A DNA stretch of 64,000 bases, taken from Patagioenas fasciata. Taxonomy: Eukaryota; Chordata; Aves; Columbiformes; Columbidae. The position numbers were made by a program, and so were the translations under genes. This document shows positions 1 to 14,400 of this stretch, one piece after another; the first letter of the stretch is position 1; the number at the start of each line of letters is the position of its first letter. The DNA lies in assembly GCF_037038585.1 (NCBI RefSeq), contig NC_092525.1, forward strand, positions 25,564,867 through 25,628,866. The letters run 5' to 3'. The notes beneath the pieces were generated by a model that saw nothing but the letters and a program-made list of their open reading frames with translations, had not been told where the DNA came from and made no database searches.

Positions 1-774
1 AGGTAATAATTAGTAATGTGCATGATCTTGTGATTACCAATAAATGAGAATCCATCTTTCTTTAGGAAAGTAGCTAAAATCTAAAATATGTAGACCAGCA
101 TTAAAATCAAAGTTTCTGACTGTCGCGTTAAAGACTCATTCTGACAACGTAAATACATTGAATTTAAATCAATCAATATGCTCTTATACATTACCAGACA
201 ATTTTGCTTTTCTGTAATTTGACCACAATAAATTGTTACTACAAAGTAGACCTCACACATCATTTTGCAAGATGGGATCGTGTAATAGCCTATTGACACA
301 CTAGGCTGTATGGTAAAATAGTGGCATGATGCTGTTGGCGTTCATGAACGCTGTTCATTTAGCATTTTGAAGTTAAACACACATTCCTGGTTGGTTTGTT
401 TGTTTTAACATAAGAGGGTTTTGTCTTTAAAGACAGTATTTGACTTGAGGCAAACTAATACTTTTTTCTATCGGATTGTAATTACTTATTCTGATAGCCC
501 TTCAAATACTTCATAAAGGAATAAATCAATGGTAGTTACATACAAGCCTAGGATCTAGCATGAGAAGAAACTGCATGTAAAGAAGCATGCATACTGGATA
601 ATAAAAACATTCTGTGACCCTGGCAGCTTTCCGACAAGCGACAGAAGCGTATTTTGTTTGGGGTTTCCCCTCAGTGCATGTTATCATCCGGAGATGGTAT
701 TGTACCTCTTCTACTCTTCCTCCTACTGTAGCCGTAGAGGAGAGAAAGGTACTGCCCTTCTGCGAGGCAGCAGT
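1..774. other. KCNT2 intron 1 (part); no other feature seen
   Basis: On the minus strand this lies downstream of the KCNT2 exon 1 donor, so it should be intron 1 of that gene. It is AT-rich. I see no exon, recognisable repeat or RNA gene. The open frames here are short and unrelated to known domains. Confidence 0.6.
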
Positions 775-1950
<1,176 letters not shown>

Positions 1951-4900
1951 ACAATAGCACTTGGCTGGGACAGTCCCCGAGCACCAGGTCAGCCCCAGCT
2001 CCTCCTTTGGGGGTGTTACAGTGGCTCCCTCGCAAGTCTGTCTCCTCTAACCAGCAACCTCCTCGTCTACCGCTTCCTCAGAAGCGCTTTCCTGTAAGCC
2101 CCGAAATTTGAAAAAATTAGGTGTCTTATCTTTGCGAGCTATAGGTGGCCCCTGTGCAGAGCCCGTATTAATGGCAGCAAGTCATCTGAGCTTACTCGGG
2201 ACTTTCTTCCCTTTGCTTCTTGCTCGGCTTCAGTCAATCAGGCACAGGTTTTTAGTGCCGCCTCTTCTGAGCTCCCAGGTGCAAACGGGAACGCCCTTGG
2301 TCAAGTTCCACTCAATTAACTGGGCGTCGTAAATATCAGGAGTGGTGGCTTAGACTCCGTAAAAACCTCAGAAAAGTTGGATTTTTCCAATGGTTGGAAT
2401 TTGTAGGCGATACCTGGAAGTGGGAGACACTGATGATTTGCTTGAATTCACTGTCACCAAACTGAAATAGTGAATAATTGTTTTTTGGATTTGGTGTTAA
2501 AGGTCCACTGTAATATAGTGGACTAACTGTCATATTTAGTATCTAATGCCACAGTTCTGGCAAACATAAATATTACATTTTTGCAGCCTGTCACAATTTG
2601 TCTTCCTGGGTTAGGTCATCACCTAAACTATTCAGTCATAGCATTCCTTTCCTAAAATGAAGTCATGCACAGTCTTAACACTGGTGCCATTTTTAAGTGT
2701 GGACGGGGTTTTTGGATTTTGCTGGATCAGGGACTAAGTGATAAACAAGGAGTGATTTTCTAAATGTGATTCCTATACCACGTATTTAATTAGGTGCTTG
2801 CTTTGATGCTGTGCATTGAAGAGTGAACCTTTTATTTTCCTTTGTTGGATTTCTGTGTAGAAGGTAAGCTAGTGAAAAGCTGATGTGGCACATACAGTAT
2901 CAGCTGAAGTATGGAAGCCTGAAGTGTATCACATAATAATGTGCCCTGCTGAGAATCCATCTCTGAGCTTCATGCTGTGATGCAAGGATTTCTACGGGTA
3001 ACCAACAGGTAATCCAATTCAAGACTCAGATTCTCTCTGCTGTTGTTACAGACAATGCATCTTTACTTGCTTCTTTAGTAGAAAGCTCTGAAGCGTAGCT
3101 TCTCTGATTGCTGTTTCTTTAAAGAATGCAATCTTGTATCCCAAGTCCTGTAAAATGCTGGGGTCACTGTGGTATCATGCTTACCCTTTTTCACAGCTTG
3201 CTACATTCAGCATTTACAATGGGCTTCTCAGAAAGGCTTGTTAGATGAAGCAAAACAGATGCATGTATGTGGCAAGAGTTCAAAGGTAGCTCTTCGCTGT
3301 GCCTGATATGGGAAATAAATAAAATAGTGAATTACCCTGCTGCCATATTCTTGCCAGTTTTACAGTGCTCTGTTCTGAGGTCAGAGCTCTCTGAAAGTCT
3401 AATTAAAAAAAAAAAAAATCAGCATCTTCCTTTATTTTCTCTGTGCAGCCATTTTTATTCTTCTTCAGCAGCTTCAGTTGAACAGGCTGTCTCTTCTAAC
3501 AAAACATTGTTTCTCTGCCTGGGTATCTTTTCATCTTGAAAAAACTTAAGGTGGGGTGGAGTCTGTATGTATAGGCTAACTGTAGTCCTTTTCTGAAGCC
3601 TATAAACCTCAGATTGTTTGGAAATTAATGATGTTTCTACTGTGTCTTGTAACAGTCTCAGTATTTTTTCACCTTAATTGATTAATTTAACATTTGTTTT
3701 AATACTTGAGGAGCTGAGCAGCAGTAGAAGCTTTTGCAGTTTTTCTACCACAGAAAAGCATTTCAGAATGGTGATAGCTGACTGGTAAACCATCAATCTG
3801 GTAAACAGTTGAGCTGAGGTAATAAAAAGCAAGCTCATAACTGAGACTATAGTCATGCAACCTATATAGAAGCTTAATTTGTGTTCCTAAGTAATATAAA
3901 CTCTGCAATATAAAATTAGCCATTTGTGAAGCCTGGTCACTCTGAAAAGCTCTAAGTATATAAAATTGGACAGAGATGAGATTTTAGTTAGCTAAATCTC
4001 ACATTTTGATTAGCAGCTCAGAACACCTAGGAAATTTGTCTTCAAGCTGAGGAGATGCTTTATCATCTGCTCAGAGGCAGGTGCTGTTCTCTGTGAACTG
4101 TGATACCAGGTCACTGTGCTCAAGCCAGGCATTCCTTCTGCTGTGTTTGTGTTAAAGAAAAGCTGGGAGCCATGAGCAGTTCTTGCAAAGAACAAATGTA
4201 GGTTTGTACTCTCTGAGAAGTGTCAGAAGCATCTGTGGTCCTGACTTGGGGCCTAAAAATACACTTTTAATACCTTTTTTCTTTTTTTTTTTTTTTTTTT
4301 AAACTGACTGGTAACAGGTGGGTAACTCTTTCCAAGTACTTGACCCTGAATTTGGGGGTGAGGGAGGAGAGTTAAGAACTGTGTTACTGGGCTTGTTGCT
4401 ATTGACTGCATATAAATCTTGGATCATAGTGAGGTACAGAGAGAAGAAAAAAAAACTATGTTTCTTTCTTAGGTTACTTACATTTTTGATGGCATATAAG
4501 TAAAACAGTCTGGCACAATGCAAATGGCTTCTGGACTTTCTGAGCAGTTGCAGTGTATATGGAGGTATAAATAGGCTATTAATCCTGTTCTTAATTCAAA
4601 AAGTTCTGCCCCTTTATCTAAATCTGAATTATGAATTTACTGTAATAATAATAAATCAGATAATGGGGTTGGTTTTTTATATTTTCCTCAAAAAGCTTGT
4701 AAGGTTTGCTTTATTATTGATCAGTTTTATTATTGACACTCACTGGGACATTCTTTACTCTTGGTATTGATACCTAAGATTATTCAAGTAAATCAAAGCC
4801 AAAACTGACTGCAAGGAATTGGAGAAGAATCTGGCCCATGACAAAGTGGTGAATTTCACCCTCTTCGTGTGTTGCTGGTCCCTCTGCACTGTGGTGTTGA

Positions 4901-7900
4901 AATAGTCCTGCCAGGCACAGTTCTTATGCCTGTTCCCTCCATTGCTTTTCAGCTATATACCATGCCTCAGGGACCTGTCTTCCCAGCTGAAAAGCTTCTC
5001 ACTGAACTATTGTTTTTATTCTCCTAAATAATACTATGAGATTGTGGTTGAGGTAGGAAAGAACACTGGTAAAGTTAAACTTTTAAAACAAAATGCAAAG
5101 AGGGATGAGGCATTTATGAAACAAATGCACACTAAACCCTTTTAAACAGTTCTGTAATGTAACTTGTACTTACTGTCCTTTCAAGAAAGATAGTCTAATA
5201 TTATCTGAATGGGATTCACTTAACTGTCTGAGCAGACACACACAAGACACTTACTGTAAGGAGCAGTTTAGGCTGCAGTGAAAAACTGTAAGCAGAAATG
5301 CCTGCTTTGCAGTTTACTTGCTTTCTGCTATTTGTCTGTTGGTGCTAGTAAAGGCTTAGGCAGGATGAAAAACTGATTGACTGAAAAATAAAAGAATAAA
5401 ACTCAAGCTAGTTTTGAGGCTTTTTCACAGGTGCTCACTATCCTGTTTTTTAACCCATAATTAAGGAGTATCTGCATGTTTATGTCAGTAATGAGAACTT
5501 GCAGATCTCTCACATTTCTGCAAGTTGATCAGTTCTCAGTTAAGTCTGTGTGATTTGGGGTTTAAGCCTAGAACTGGGGACTAGGGTACTGACAGCATTG
5601 GAAAGCACACAAGGCAGTTCTGCAACTTTGCCAGCTGAATAGAATATTTAGGGACTCAGCATTCACAGTTCACCGTTTAGTAGACTGTACTTACACAATA
5701 TGTGATTAACTTTAGCTGCAATTTCATTTCCGAAATAGACTGCAAAGGTAGAGTCTTCTGTAGAAAAAAGCGGAGTGACATTACCTGTTAAAATGTGCCT
5801 AGATTAAATTCTGAAATGAAGAGTCCTTGCTGATAGATATTGTTTATCTCAGAAAACAGACATTCAGCATTGAAAAAGGTATACTTCTCAGTTAGACAAA
5901 CTTTTTTTTTTTTTTTTTTTTTCCTAAGAAAACTGTTAGTTTCTTCTACCTTGATGCAAAGGAATTGCCACTGCAATGCTACTTTTGTCTTCCACATCCT
6001 TTTCTCAAAAAAAACATGCTAGTGAGTTAGGTCAACATGAGCATATTGGGTTTATACCTTTTTGTTTGTTTGTTAGCTTAAATGTCCATTTGTTTCAGCT
6101 TACCTGATTCTTGGCTGTATAGGGATGAGGCCCATTTTTGTTTCATTCTGAATCTTACAGTACAGTCACGGGGGGTCTGAGTATTACCATAGCATAAATA
6201 ATAATTATGTTGTCCAGTAGCTTCTGCAGAAAGAAATGCCCTCTTTGCTAGGTAGCTGGGTCGTCTACTCTAGTAGTAACAGGAATAGTTGATGATAATT
6301 TTAGTTGTCCTTTAAGAAAGCACAGCCATTGAGGGAATATTACTAATACAAAATGAAACTTTTAAAATGAACAAACAAAAAAACACACACGAAAAAAACC
6401 CAAACAGAACACCACAACTGGTATTCATAATTTTCTACAAGCAGCAGCACACGCTCCAGACTGCTCTGTGTGGTTTTTTTACCAAAATAAGTATTTATTT
6501 CTAAACAAATCTTGCTATTCTTACATACCTTTAAATCTTTAATGGCCGTATTTACTTTTTATTGTAAAAATGCATTTTGGTTTTGTATATCTCTTCATTT
6601 TACTGTCTGATATGCCTTCCAGAGTACAATACTGCAATGTCTGGAATTATTTAAACTTCAGGGCAAAATGTTCTTGGAGTTCTCTTATTTTTCGACTTGG
6701 TGCCTATTTTTTAAACAGCCTCACAGTAGCAGACTGTTCTGCTGGCATGAAAGGTTTAATAGTGATTCAGAAACAATAACAGACTGAAATAGCCCGAAGT
6801 GGGAACAGAGTGTTAGGGTCACTGTAAAGCTGCAAATCTGGGGCAGAAGGAGAAATGTGAGGAATTTCCAATTTGATAATGCCTCTGAAAGGATTAAAAA
6901 AATTCGGAGGTGACTTGGGGTTTTTTTGTCATGTGTCTGATTAAACCGAAACCTTGGTAGGTAAAGGGCATGTTTTCCATAGCCTGGTGAGCGTGACTCT
7001 GTACTGCAAGCACGATCCTTCTAAGGCTGTTTCAGACACGGAGCACACAGCATGACCTGATCTTTGTATTCTTATATGCAAAACCATCATAGCTCAGATC
7101 CAAAGAGGAACAGCATCCACTTCAGGGCTACCTGTGGTCCTGGTGCATCACAGTCCTCTGACATCTCTGTTGACCTGGAAAGAAATAGCGGCACTGCAGC
7201 AAGGGAGAGAGCTGGTGAGAAATGGTGATAACCTCTGAGCTGCCTTCCAGTACATCTCCCCTTGGCTGTGAGTAGGAGGACTTCGTTCTGTATAGGAGAG
7301 CTGCTCTTTTTTTTTTTTTTTTTTTTTTTATTTTAGACTAAGAACACCTTTTCAAGTAATTTTCACTTTGCTTTTGAGTACAAAGCACCAAGACAGGAGA
7401 ATGACATGGTACTTAAGAGTAACCAGAAGTGTGGTAGAAAATACTTTTAGAATTGGACAAGATATGTCTCCTGTCATTGCTGCAAATCTGTCCCTGAATA
7501 CATTATCTAATTTGCATTAGAAGAAGCTGAAGGAGTATTCAAAGAATTCCTAATGTTGTTTTTCTGTTTGCAAGGTTGCTCACATGGCACATCCTTGGTA
7601 AAATGGCCTAAACAAAAACAGCTGTCATGATGGGAATGTGAGTTCAAGCATCCAAAAGTGCCTGAGAGTGCATATGCCACAGCTGAGTACATTAAAGGAG
7701 ATGACGACCATAAACCAAATTAAACAGTAACCAGGGAGATACAGAGCGAATTTTGAAAGAAGGCTGGTGCCAGTTTGGAAAGAAGGGAAAAATGAAACTT
7801 TGTAACTATGGGGAGAACAGTGGGAACAGAGCAAGTGTTCAAAACCAGAGGAGTTGGGTTTGACACTGTTATATGTTTACCCACTGGCATGAAAAGCTGT

Positions 7901-10900
7901 GTCTGGGCCAGGCAGAGCATCCTCCCTGACCATGCCAGTGCAGGGTCTCACACCCGGGTGTATGTGTGACCTCGTGTGGTCCTTTCTCCCTGTGTTGACA
8001 GGGTGCAAGGCATAGCACCGGTACACATAAAGCACCCATATCTCCTACAGAAGGTGTGTGAGAGGGGGACTGTGTGCGTAACCATGGGTGGGCAGATGCA
8101 CAATTCTGTGTGCTTGGTTAGAACTCTGAGGGATTGGTAAAGAAAGGCCATTTAGAAATTTGTTAGGTGCTCATTAGCCTTTTGTTTCTTAACAGTGTTT
8201 TCTCTGTTGTACTGACTATACTGAATCTGAATGTATATTTCACTGATTGCCAGTTAATCATGTGCTATTAACAAATCAATAAACCGTTTTGATTGTGATT
8301 CAGTTTAAACTAAGTGAACAGTGCAGTTTCTCCCTGTCACACTGTTAGGTTGTAATCATAGTTATTACGTGTTGTGTAATGGCATTGTGAGTTAGAGAAG
8401 TTGCCTGCCAGTGGGAGAACAGACAACTGTTGACAAGGAAAAGAATCTCACTATTAATATAGTGGGATAGACCCTTTCATTAAGTTTTTTGGGCAAAACA
8501 ATGACTGGTTCTAGAATTTGGTGTGCTGTTACAATATCATTTAACTCAAGTGTGACGGCAAGCGTGCTGTTAGAACATGCTGAACTTATACTGGTCAGAG
8601 ATGCTATTTCAGCAGTGACTAAGGTCCTATTACCAGTCATAACTAGTTCCCTACTAGAAGACACTGACTTCCTTAAAAATGTGTCTTCATAACACAAAAT
8701 GGCTTCCAAACGCTGTTCCCAAAGTTATTCAGGTTTGAACAAACACTGAACTTCTATGTCAAAGCCCCTGCATTGAGTAGGGAATGAATAAAGTCTTGAG
8801 TAACCCCATGACTGACACTTCTTTGTGCAGCTGCCTTTGGTTGCATACCTGCTTAGATGTTCTACATTTCTTATAAAGAGGAGGTAAGAGTACTCCAGGG
8901 ATGACGTTTTTCTGTCTGCCCTAGATGTCCTGAGGCATGGCTTGCCTATGCATTTTGTTTTGTTAGAGGCTGGAGGTGGCAAAGGAAGTCAGACATTATT
9001 AAAGACATTAGCTTCGAATCTATTGATAGCCCATGGAAGAGATGAGGAAGGGAAGAAAGATTAAGTTATTGATTTTATTTCAGTTTGGTTAGGGTACATT
9101 TAATCGATGACTCAGGAAGATCACAAATATAAGACTGGAAAGGACCGAGTCTGGTCCCTTGCTTTGTGATCAAAGGTGATTTCTTTGTATCAGCCTACAT
9201 TATGCCTGCATAAAGATTACTTCAAAGCCTTACTCCTTAGGTGAGTCTTCTAATTTTCAGCTTAAATTTATTGATAGGATGTTTATACCTGTCTGCTCTT
9301 GTGTGCTGGTGTTATCTTTTAGCTTAAATAGTTTTAACATTGCCTGTATTCATAGACAGCAGCCAGGAAATTTATGGTACATTTTCAGTTTGGTTCCCAT
9401 TTTGGTTTAGTTGTAGCTGAAAGTATCTCTGACTGTTTCAAGCCTGTAATTGTTTGGCAAGTGCTTTAGTAACCCAGAAGCAGTTTAATAAAATCAGAAC
9501 TACTTTGAGCTTCATAGCATCAGAACATAAAACATTTAAAATTGTAGAAATTATAAGACACGTGCCTGCAGCATGGATTTTTACAGCTAATTGGTTTGAG
9601 CCACCGTTTCTGGGTTGGAATCTTGAGTGTCACCTAGCTCACTGCCTCAGTGTTTTTCCCCACTCTGAGCTTCCCACAGGGGTACAGGAATTGGAAAGCA
9701 GCAGCATCTCTGCTTCCTTTGAAAAGCAGTTAGTACCACCACTGTGACAGGGAAGGTTAAACTGCCCTAACTTCCTCATCACTGCAAGGAAACTAGCTTT
9801 TGCACCCACCAGCCCACTGGTACAGAGCTTGTAAATGCAGGCTAGGACAGTGATGAAGGAAGATTGATGCAGGGAAGCAGGACTATCATGGTGTGGTTAG
9901 AGCACTGTTGTCTGCAGCACCATGGGGTTCTCCACACAGAAGAAAAGTAATTAAAGATTTGGTCGGTGAAGTTCTGTGCGCAGCTGTTTCTTAGAACGCA
10001 GGCAGGTGCAAAAAATACCTTTCTACTGATTAGGTGTGCACCACTAACTGCAAAATGGATGCAGTCCCATCATCACAGGGTCATGGAGCAGAGTGAGAGT
10101 TTGTTCTCCACATATGAGTCACCTGGCAAGAGCAAGGGGGAGGGAAAGGAAGAGCTGTTATGCTGTCTGGAAGACTCCTGGGAGGTGAAACAGCTGAATG
10201 CCAGTTTTCACGAAGACCAGCCCTTTGAATTGGTAACTGAAAACACAGCCCAGGTTAAAAGAAAAAAAAAAATCCAGCTGCATTTTGAGAAGAAATAAAA
10301 CCTTTAAACTGCTACGGAATTCAGGTTTTATTTGAGATCTCTTCTCTCAACACACTCTTTCTTGTCCTATATCAGTAGGTTGACTAAGCCAGTAATTTTA
10401 AGGGTATGTTATGTGGTCTTTTGGGTGCATATACAAGATAGGCCTGGGTACACTCTGTGGCAGTCAGACATCACCACTATGGGGTATCTGGTCTGCAGCT
10501 GGTTTGTGTCTGTCTCCTGAGAGCACTTTGTACTCTTACATTTTTTTCCCTGACTCTCGGTATCAAATAATTGTCTTCATATGATCCACATTTCCACTGG
10601 AGTACACTTCTTATAAAGCCAAGACATTCAATGAAAATATTAATAAGCCTGCTACTTACATGAATACATGAGGAGGTCCTCTGTTAGTCCAGTTTGACAT
10701 ATAGTTCTTTTAGAACAATCTTTATTGTTTTTCTTTGGACAGGTCATTATCCATATTATAATTCATTTACATCTTCTCCATCTTATCATTTCTCATGTGA
10801 TACTGAAGCGTTTCAACATCATTTGGGTGTATATTTCCTTTGCTCTAGGTAGTTGGTTATCTTATGCAAGAACCAGTGAGTTAGTAGGTCAGTTTGTATT

Positions 10901-11299
10901 TTTGTCTGATTTTTATTTCAATTATTTTCAACATAGATCTGGAATGGTATGTATATAGTAGAAAAGTTCAGTTTTGCACACGTTTAATGTGAATTCCTGT
11001 TTTTCAGCTGAGCATGTCAGGCACAGGGAACCACAAAATAACTTCTTTTGGATACCAAAAAATATAAGCTTATCTTAGTATGGAAGGGGATAGTATGAAA
11101 AAAATGAGGTATGATGTACAAACAAGCAAACTGCAGGGAAGGACTCTGCCAACCAAAATCGCCAGACATTTATTTATTTATTCATTCATTCAGCAAAGTT
11201 TGGAGAGGAAAAAAAACAAGGGAGAAAAAAAAAAAAGGCAAGAACAACAAAACTTGTGTGTTGCAAGAGGATTAGGGGAAGTGACTGCTGAAATCAGGG
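1951..11299. other. Intergenic DNA between KCNT2 and CFH; nothing recognised
   Basis: About 9.3 kb with no exon-like open frame flanked by splice sites and no sushi or channel motif. There are several poly-T tracts (4270-4300, 5902-5922, 7310-7330) and a purine-rich patch near 11200-11240. Enhancers for either gene could lie here but cannot be read from the sequence. Confidence 0.55.
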
Positions 11300-11425
11300 T
11301 ATAAATGCTTTGCAAGGTCAGTCCTGGAGCAGACAGTGAGTAAAATAGAAGTGGAAATAACACAAAGTAATCAAAAAAGTAGGCTACGATCCTATATGTG
11401 TTTGTTGAGTTTCTGAATGTCCAGG
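11300..11425 (+). promoter_or_regulatory. CFH core promoter (TATA box) and 5'UTR
   Basis: A TATAAA motif sits at 11300-11305. Transcription would be expected 25-30 bp downstream, near 11330, leaving a 5'UTR of about 95 nt before the ATG at 11426. I see no other ATG in that interval in a good context. The start site is inferred from TATA spacing. Confidence 0.65.
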
Positions 11426-11486
11426 ATGTCATTCTTGGGTTATTTATTTCTGCTTTTATGTTGGATGTACTGTGCTGCCGAAAGAG
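11426..11486 (+). CDS. CFH: CFH exon 1: signal peptide
   Basis: The ATG at 11426 opens [20 protein letters not shown], a classical signal peptide with a hydrophobic core at residues 4-16 and small residues (C-A-A) near the likely cleavage site. The exon ends in phase 1 before GTAAGC, as the human signal-peptide exon does, and the split codon with exon 2 gives Ala just before the first SCR cysteine. A TATA box lies 121-126 bp upstream. It is too short to stand out as an open frame alone. Confidence 0.9.
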
Positions 11487-14400
11487 GTAAGCTTTCATGT
11501 TGGAAAAAGGAAAAAAAAAAAGTTTCTTAAAATGTAGGTAAAGGTGGTTACTAAAAAAATATGTAGATAAAATGTTTGCATTGTAGCCTATTTTACTGAA
11601 CTTATGACAACAATTATTAAAATTTCTTCTGGCAGTATTTACCATATTTAATATTTTGTATCCTGTCATAGGTATTATTTCACCTGTTTATTTGGATAAC
11701 AACTGCTGTTATTTGTCTGTTGCATAAGTTTTTTAATAGTTACTATTCTTTTAAACTAGAGCCAAACAACTAATTTCTTATTAATAATGTTTGTTAATTA
11801 TTCTAACATCTAAAACCTGTAAACAGCTGGTAGATTAAAATAGAAAATATTAAATAATTGTGCATTTCTTTCTGTCTGGAATAACCTGTGAGATAACCTG
11901 AGAAAGAGCAATGATTACTAAAGTGACTGAAAAGCTTACAAAATATCTGTTGGAGGACAGACTGGTTTTAATCCATGAAATGAGATAAATGTTTACAGGT
12001 ATGATTTAGTACATGTTTAAAGAGGTAGATAGTATTCTGGATATCTTTTCAGAAGCCTCTGGTATTTTCTGCTTCTCTGTTCAGTTTATTTTTCTTGATA
12101 TTGTGTTCATATTTTTTAAGGTATGTTTAGTAATGTAATTCTTTTGCTTTCTGTCTGGGTTTCTTTACATAGACTGTTGTGGAAAGGGTGCTGTGTGTTT
12201 TTGAGCTAGTCTGTCTTTTCTCAGTTCCGGTTGTTTTTAATTTCTGGTGAAGATTATGAAGATCTTATTAGTCAAAAGAATCAGATGGATTTTACTTTGA
12301 AAAATTGAAAAATTTGGACTTTAATGAAATGTATTATCATTTTTATTTCTACTTATAGTAAATACTGCTCCAAAGCAACTAATAAAGTCTAATTTGTTTG
12401 CAAAGTAGTCTAGAAAAGTCCTGGAGTTTGAAAAGAAAGTTTGCCTGAAGTTGCACTTCCTTTTCAAAATGGATTGCAAAGGAATGTGAATGTAGCAATA
12501 TTTGATTTATCCAGGACAACTATTACCATGGGTCATGCAGGGTTCTTAGTTCAAGCTTCATCTTGAAAGCCTATGTGAGTTGCTAAAGAGCTGTTTTTTT
12601 TGCACAAGGGCTGAAAAATACTTCTACCTGAATTCATAGTTTGTGCTTGACTTTGTGGAAGTTGCTACCAGCATAATAATGACAAGAAAGCAGCTTCAGC
12701 TATTTCTAACTGAGGTCAAGTCATGTATAAATAGTAAATGATTAATTCCAGCTCTTCCAGTCTCTCGCTAAAGGATTTGAAGGTATGCATTTAGTGGATG
12801 CTTTCTAATGTCAAAATAAACCCCTCCCAATTTTGCTAAGTCCACATGGTGAGTGCATGATGTGATTTATATAGTTTTGAAGTACATCTTGTCAGCGGAT
12901 TTATTCTTCTGAAGCTACTGTATTAACTGCATTGTAAAAAAATGATTAGCTGCAGTCAGAAATACACACACATGCTGTCGCACTTGATGGGAACACATAG
13001 TTCAACATCAGGGCAGGGATGGTAAAGAGCAATCAGAGAGCTGAAATAAAAGCCAGAAAGAAGCATGTCTTAGTAACAATTAAGAGACTGTCAGGAGATG
13101 ATATTTTGTGCTTTTTTCATTATTATTATTGTAAATGAGGAGGAGTTGAGAGACCTCATTCTGCACACAGACAATAAAAATATAATACAACTCGGAAGTA
13201 AGATGTAAGGGAGTATAGAGCAGAGTAAGGAGAACAGAGAAGAGCAGCTCTCTCTGTACTAAATAGTCTATTTTAAAAATCGTAGAATTCAGAGCCCAGT
13301 TTTTCATCTTGCAAACTGAAAGCACTAATTTTAAGAAACTCTAATTAATAATAGGTAGAATTAGAAAAATGCATTTTCTCACCATAAAAAAAGAACTTTT
13401 GGGAGGATAAACTAAATATTTTCAGCATGTTTGAAAGACAGAACTAGCTAGAGGAGCCTTGTGCATTTCACTTATTCATGCATTTTGTAAATATTTTGTT
13501 AAAAAGTGAATGTGTCTTAACATTACTAAGTCCCTACTACGTTTTTTGATAGTAGGGTAGTACCCTCTAGTGGACAAACCCGATAATTTTTACTTAGATA
13601 TTTGTAGGAGGAAACATACTTACTAGAGCAATTGGAAAAAAAACTTGAACATGTGGGCATACCCTTCCTTCAGCACCTCAACAGTATCATCAAAGCTTGT
13701 CTGCTTCTTCTGGCTACTTAAGACAGCCAAAATAAAGTTTTTAGATCTCAGAGCTAACATTCTTTTCTTTAGATTTTCAAAATGCCATCACCACAGAACA
13801 CTTAAAATTATACAGGATTTGTTTTGGTTTGTTTTTTCTTGTAACAACTATTTTTCATTATTTTTAAACATTTTTCTAAACTTAATTCTCCAGTTTGGTA
13901 GATATTCCACTGGCTGAAATAAAAACATCGAGTGTTCAAGCTACATCTTCGTACAACCAAAGTACAATTCACTTTCCACACCTTGATGTGCAATAGTGAA
14001 TATATAATCTGCTCACTTTGTACTAGCAATCACAGCTACTTTATCTGTGTTTGTGATCTTTGCAGTTTAGTTCAGCAAACTGTGACTCCACATCCTCCTC
14101 ATAATGATCCTAAATATTTTTCCCATAGTCCCACTTTCAGGCAGCACCTGGACAACTCCTAGGAAAGCTCTGATGAGAGTATTGCTGCCTTCTCAAACTC
14201 GTGACCTTACGCCTAAACTGGTGAGAGGACTTCTGTGTCAGCTCTCTACTGAGTAATGAATCTACTCACCAAGAGATTTCCTTCCTTTGTGGACAATTCT
14301 TCTCCCATTGATTTTCTGTACAGAGGTTTCATTTATTTTCCAAGACTTCATTTCTCAGAGGTTGTTTTATTTATTCTCGATGAATTCTCACTTTTCATGT

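Noticed and set aside
13532-13557. Hairpin-forming inverted repeat in CFH intron 1 as a terminator or RNA element
   Set aside because: Only 8-bp arms with a T-rich loop; expected by chance in several kilobases of intron, and no further support.
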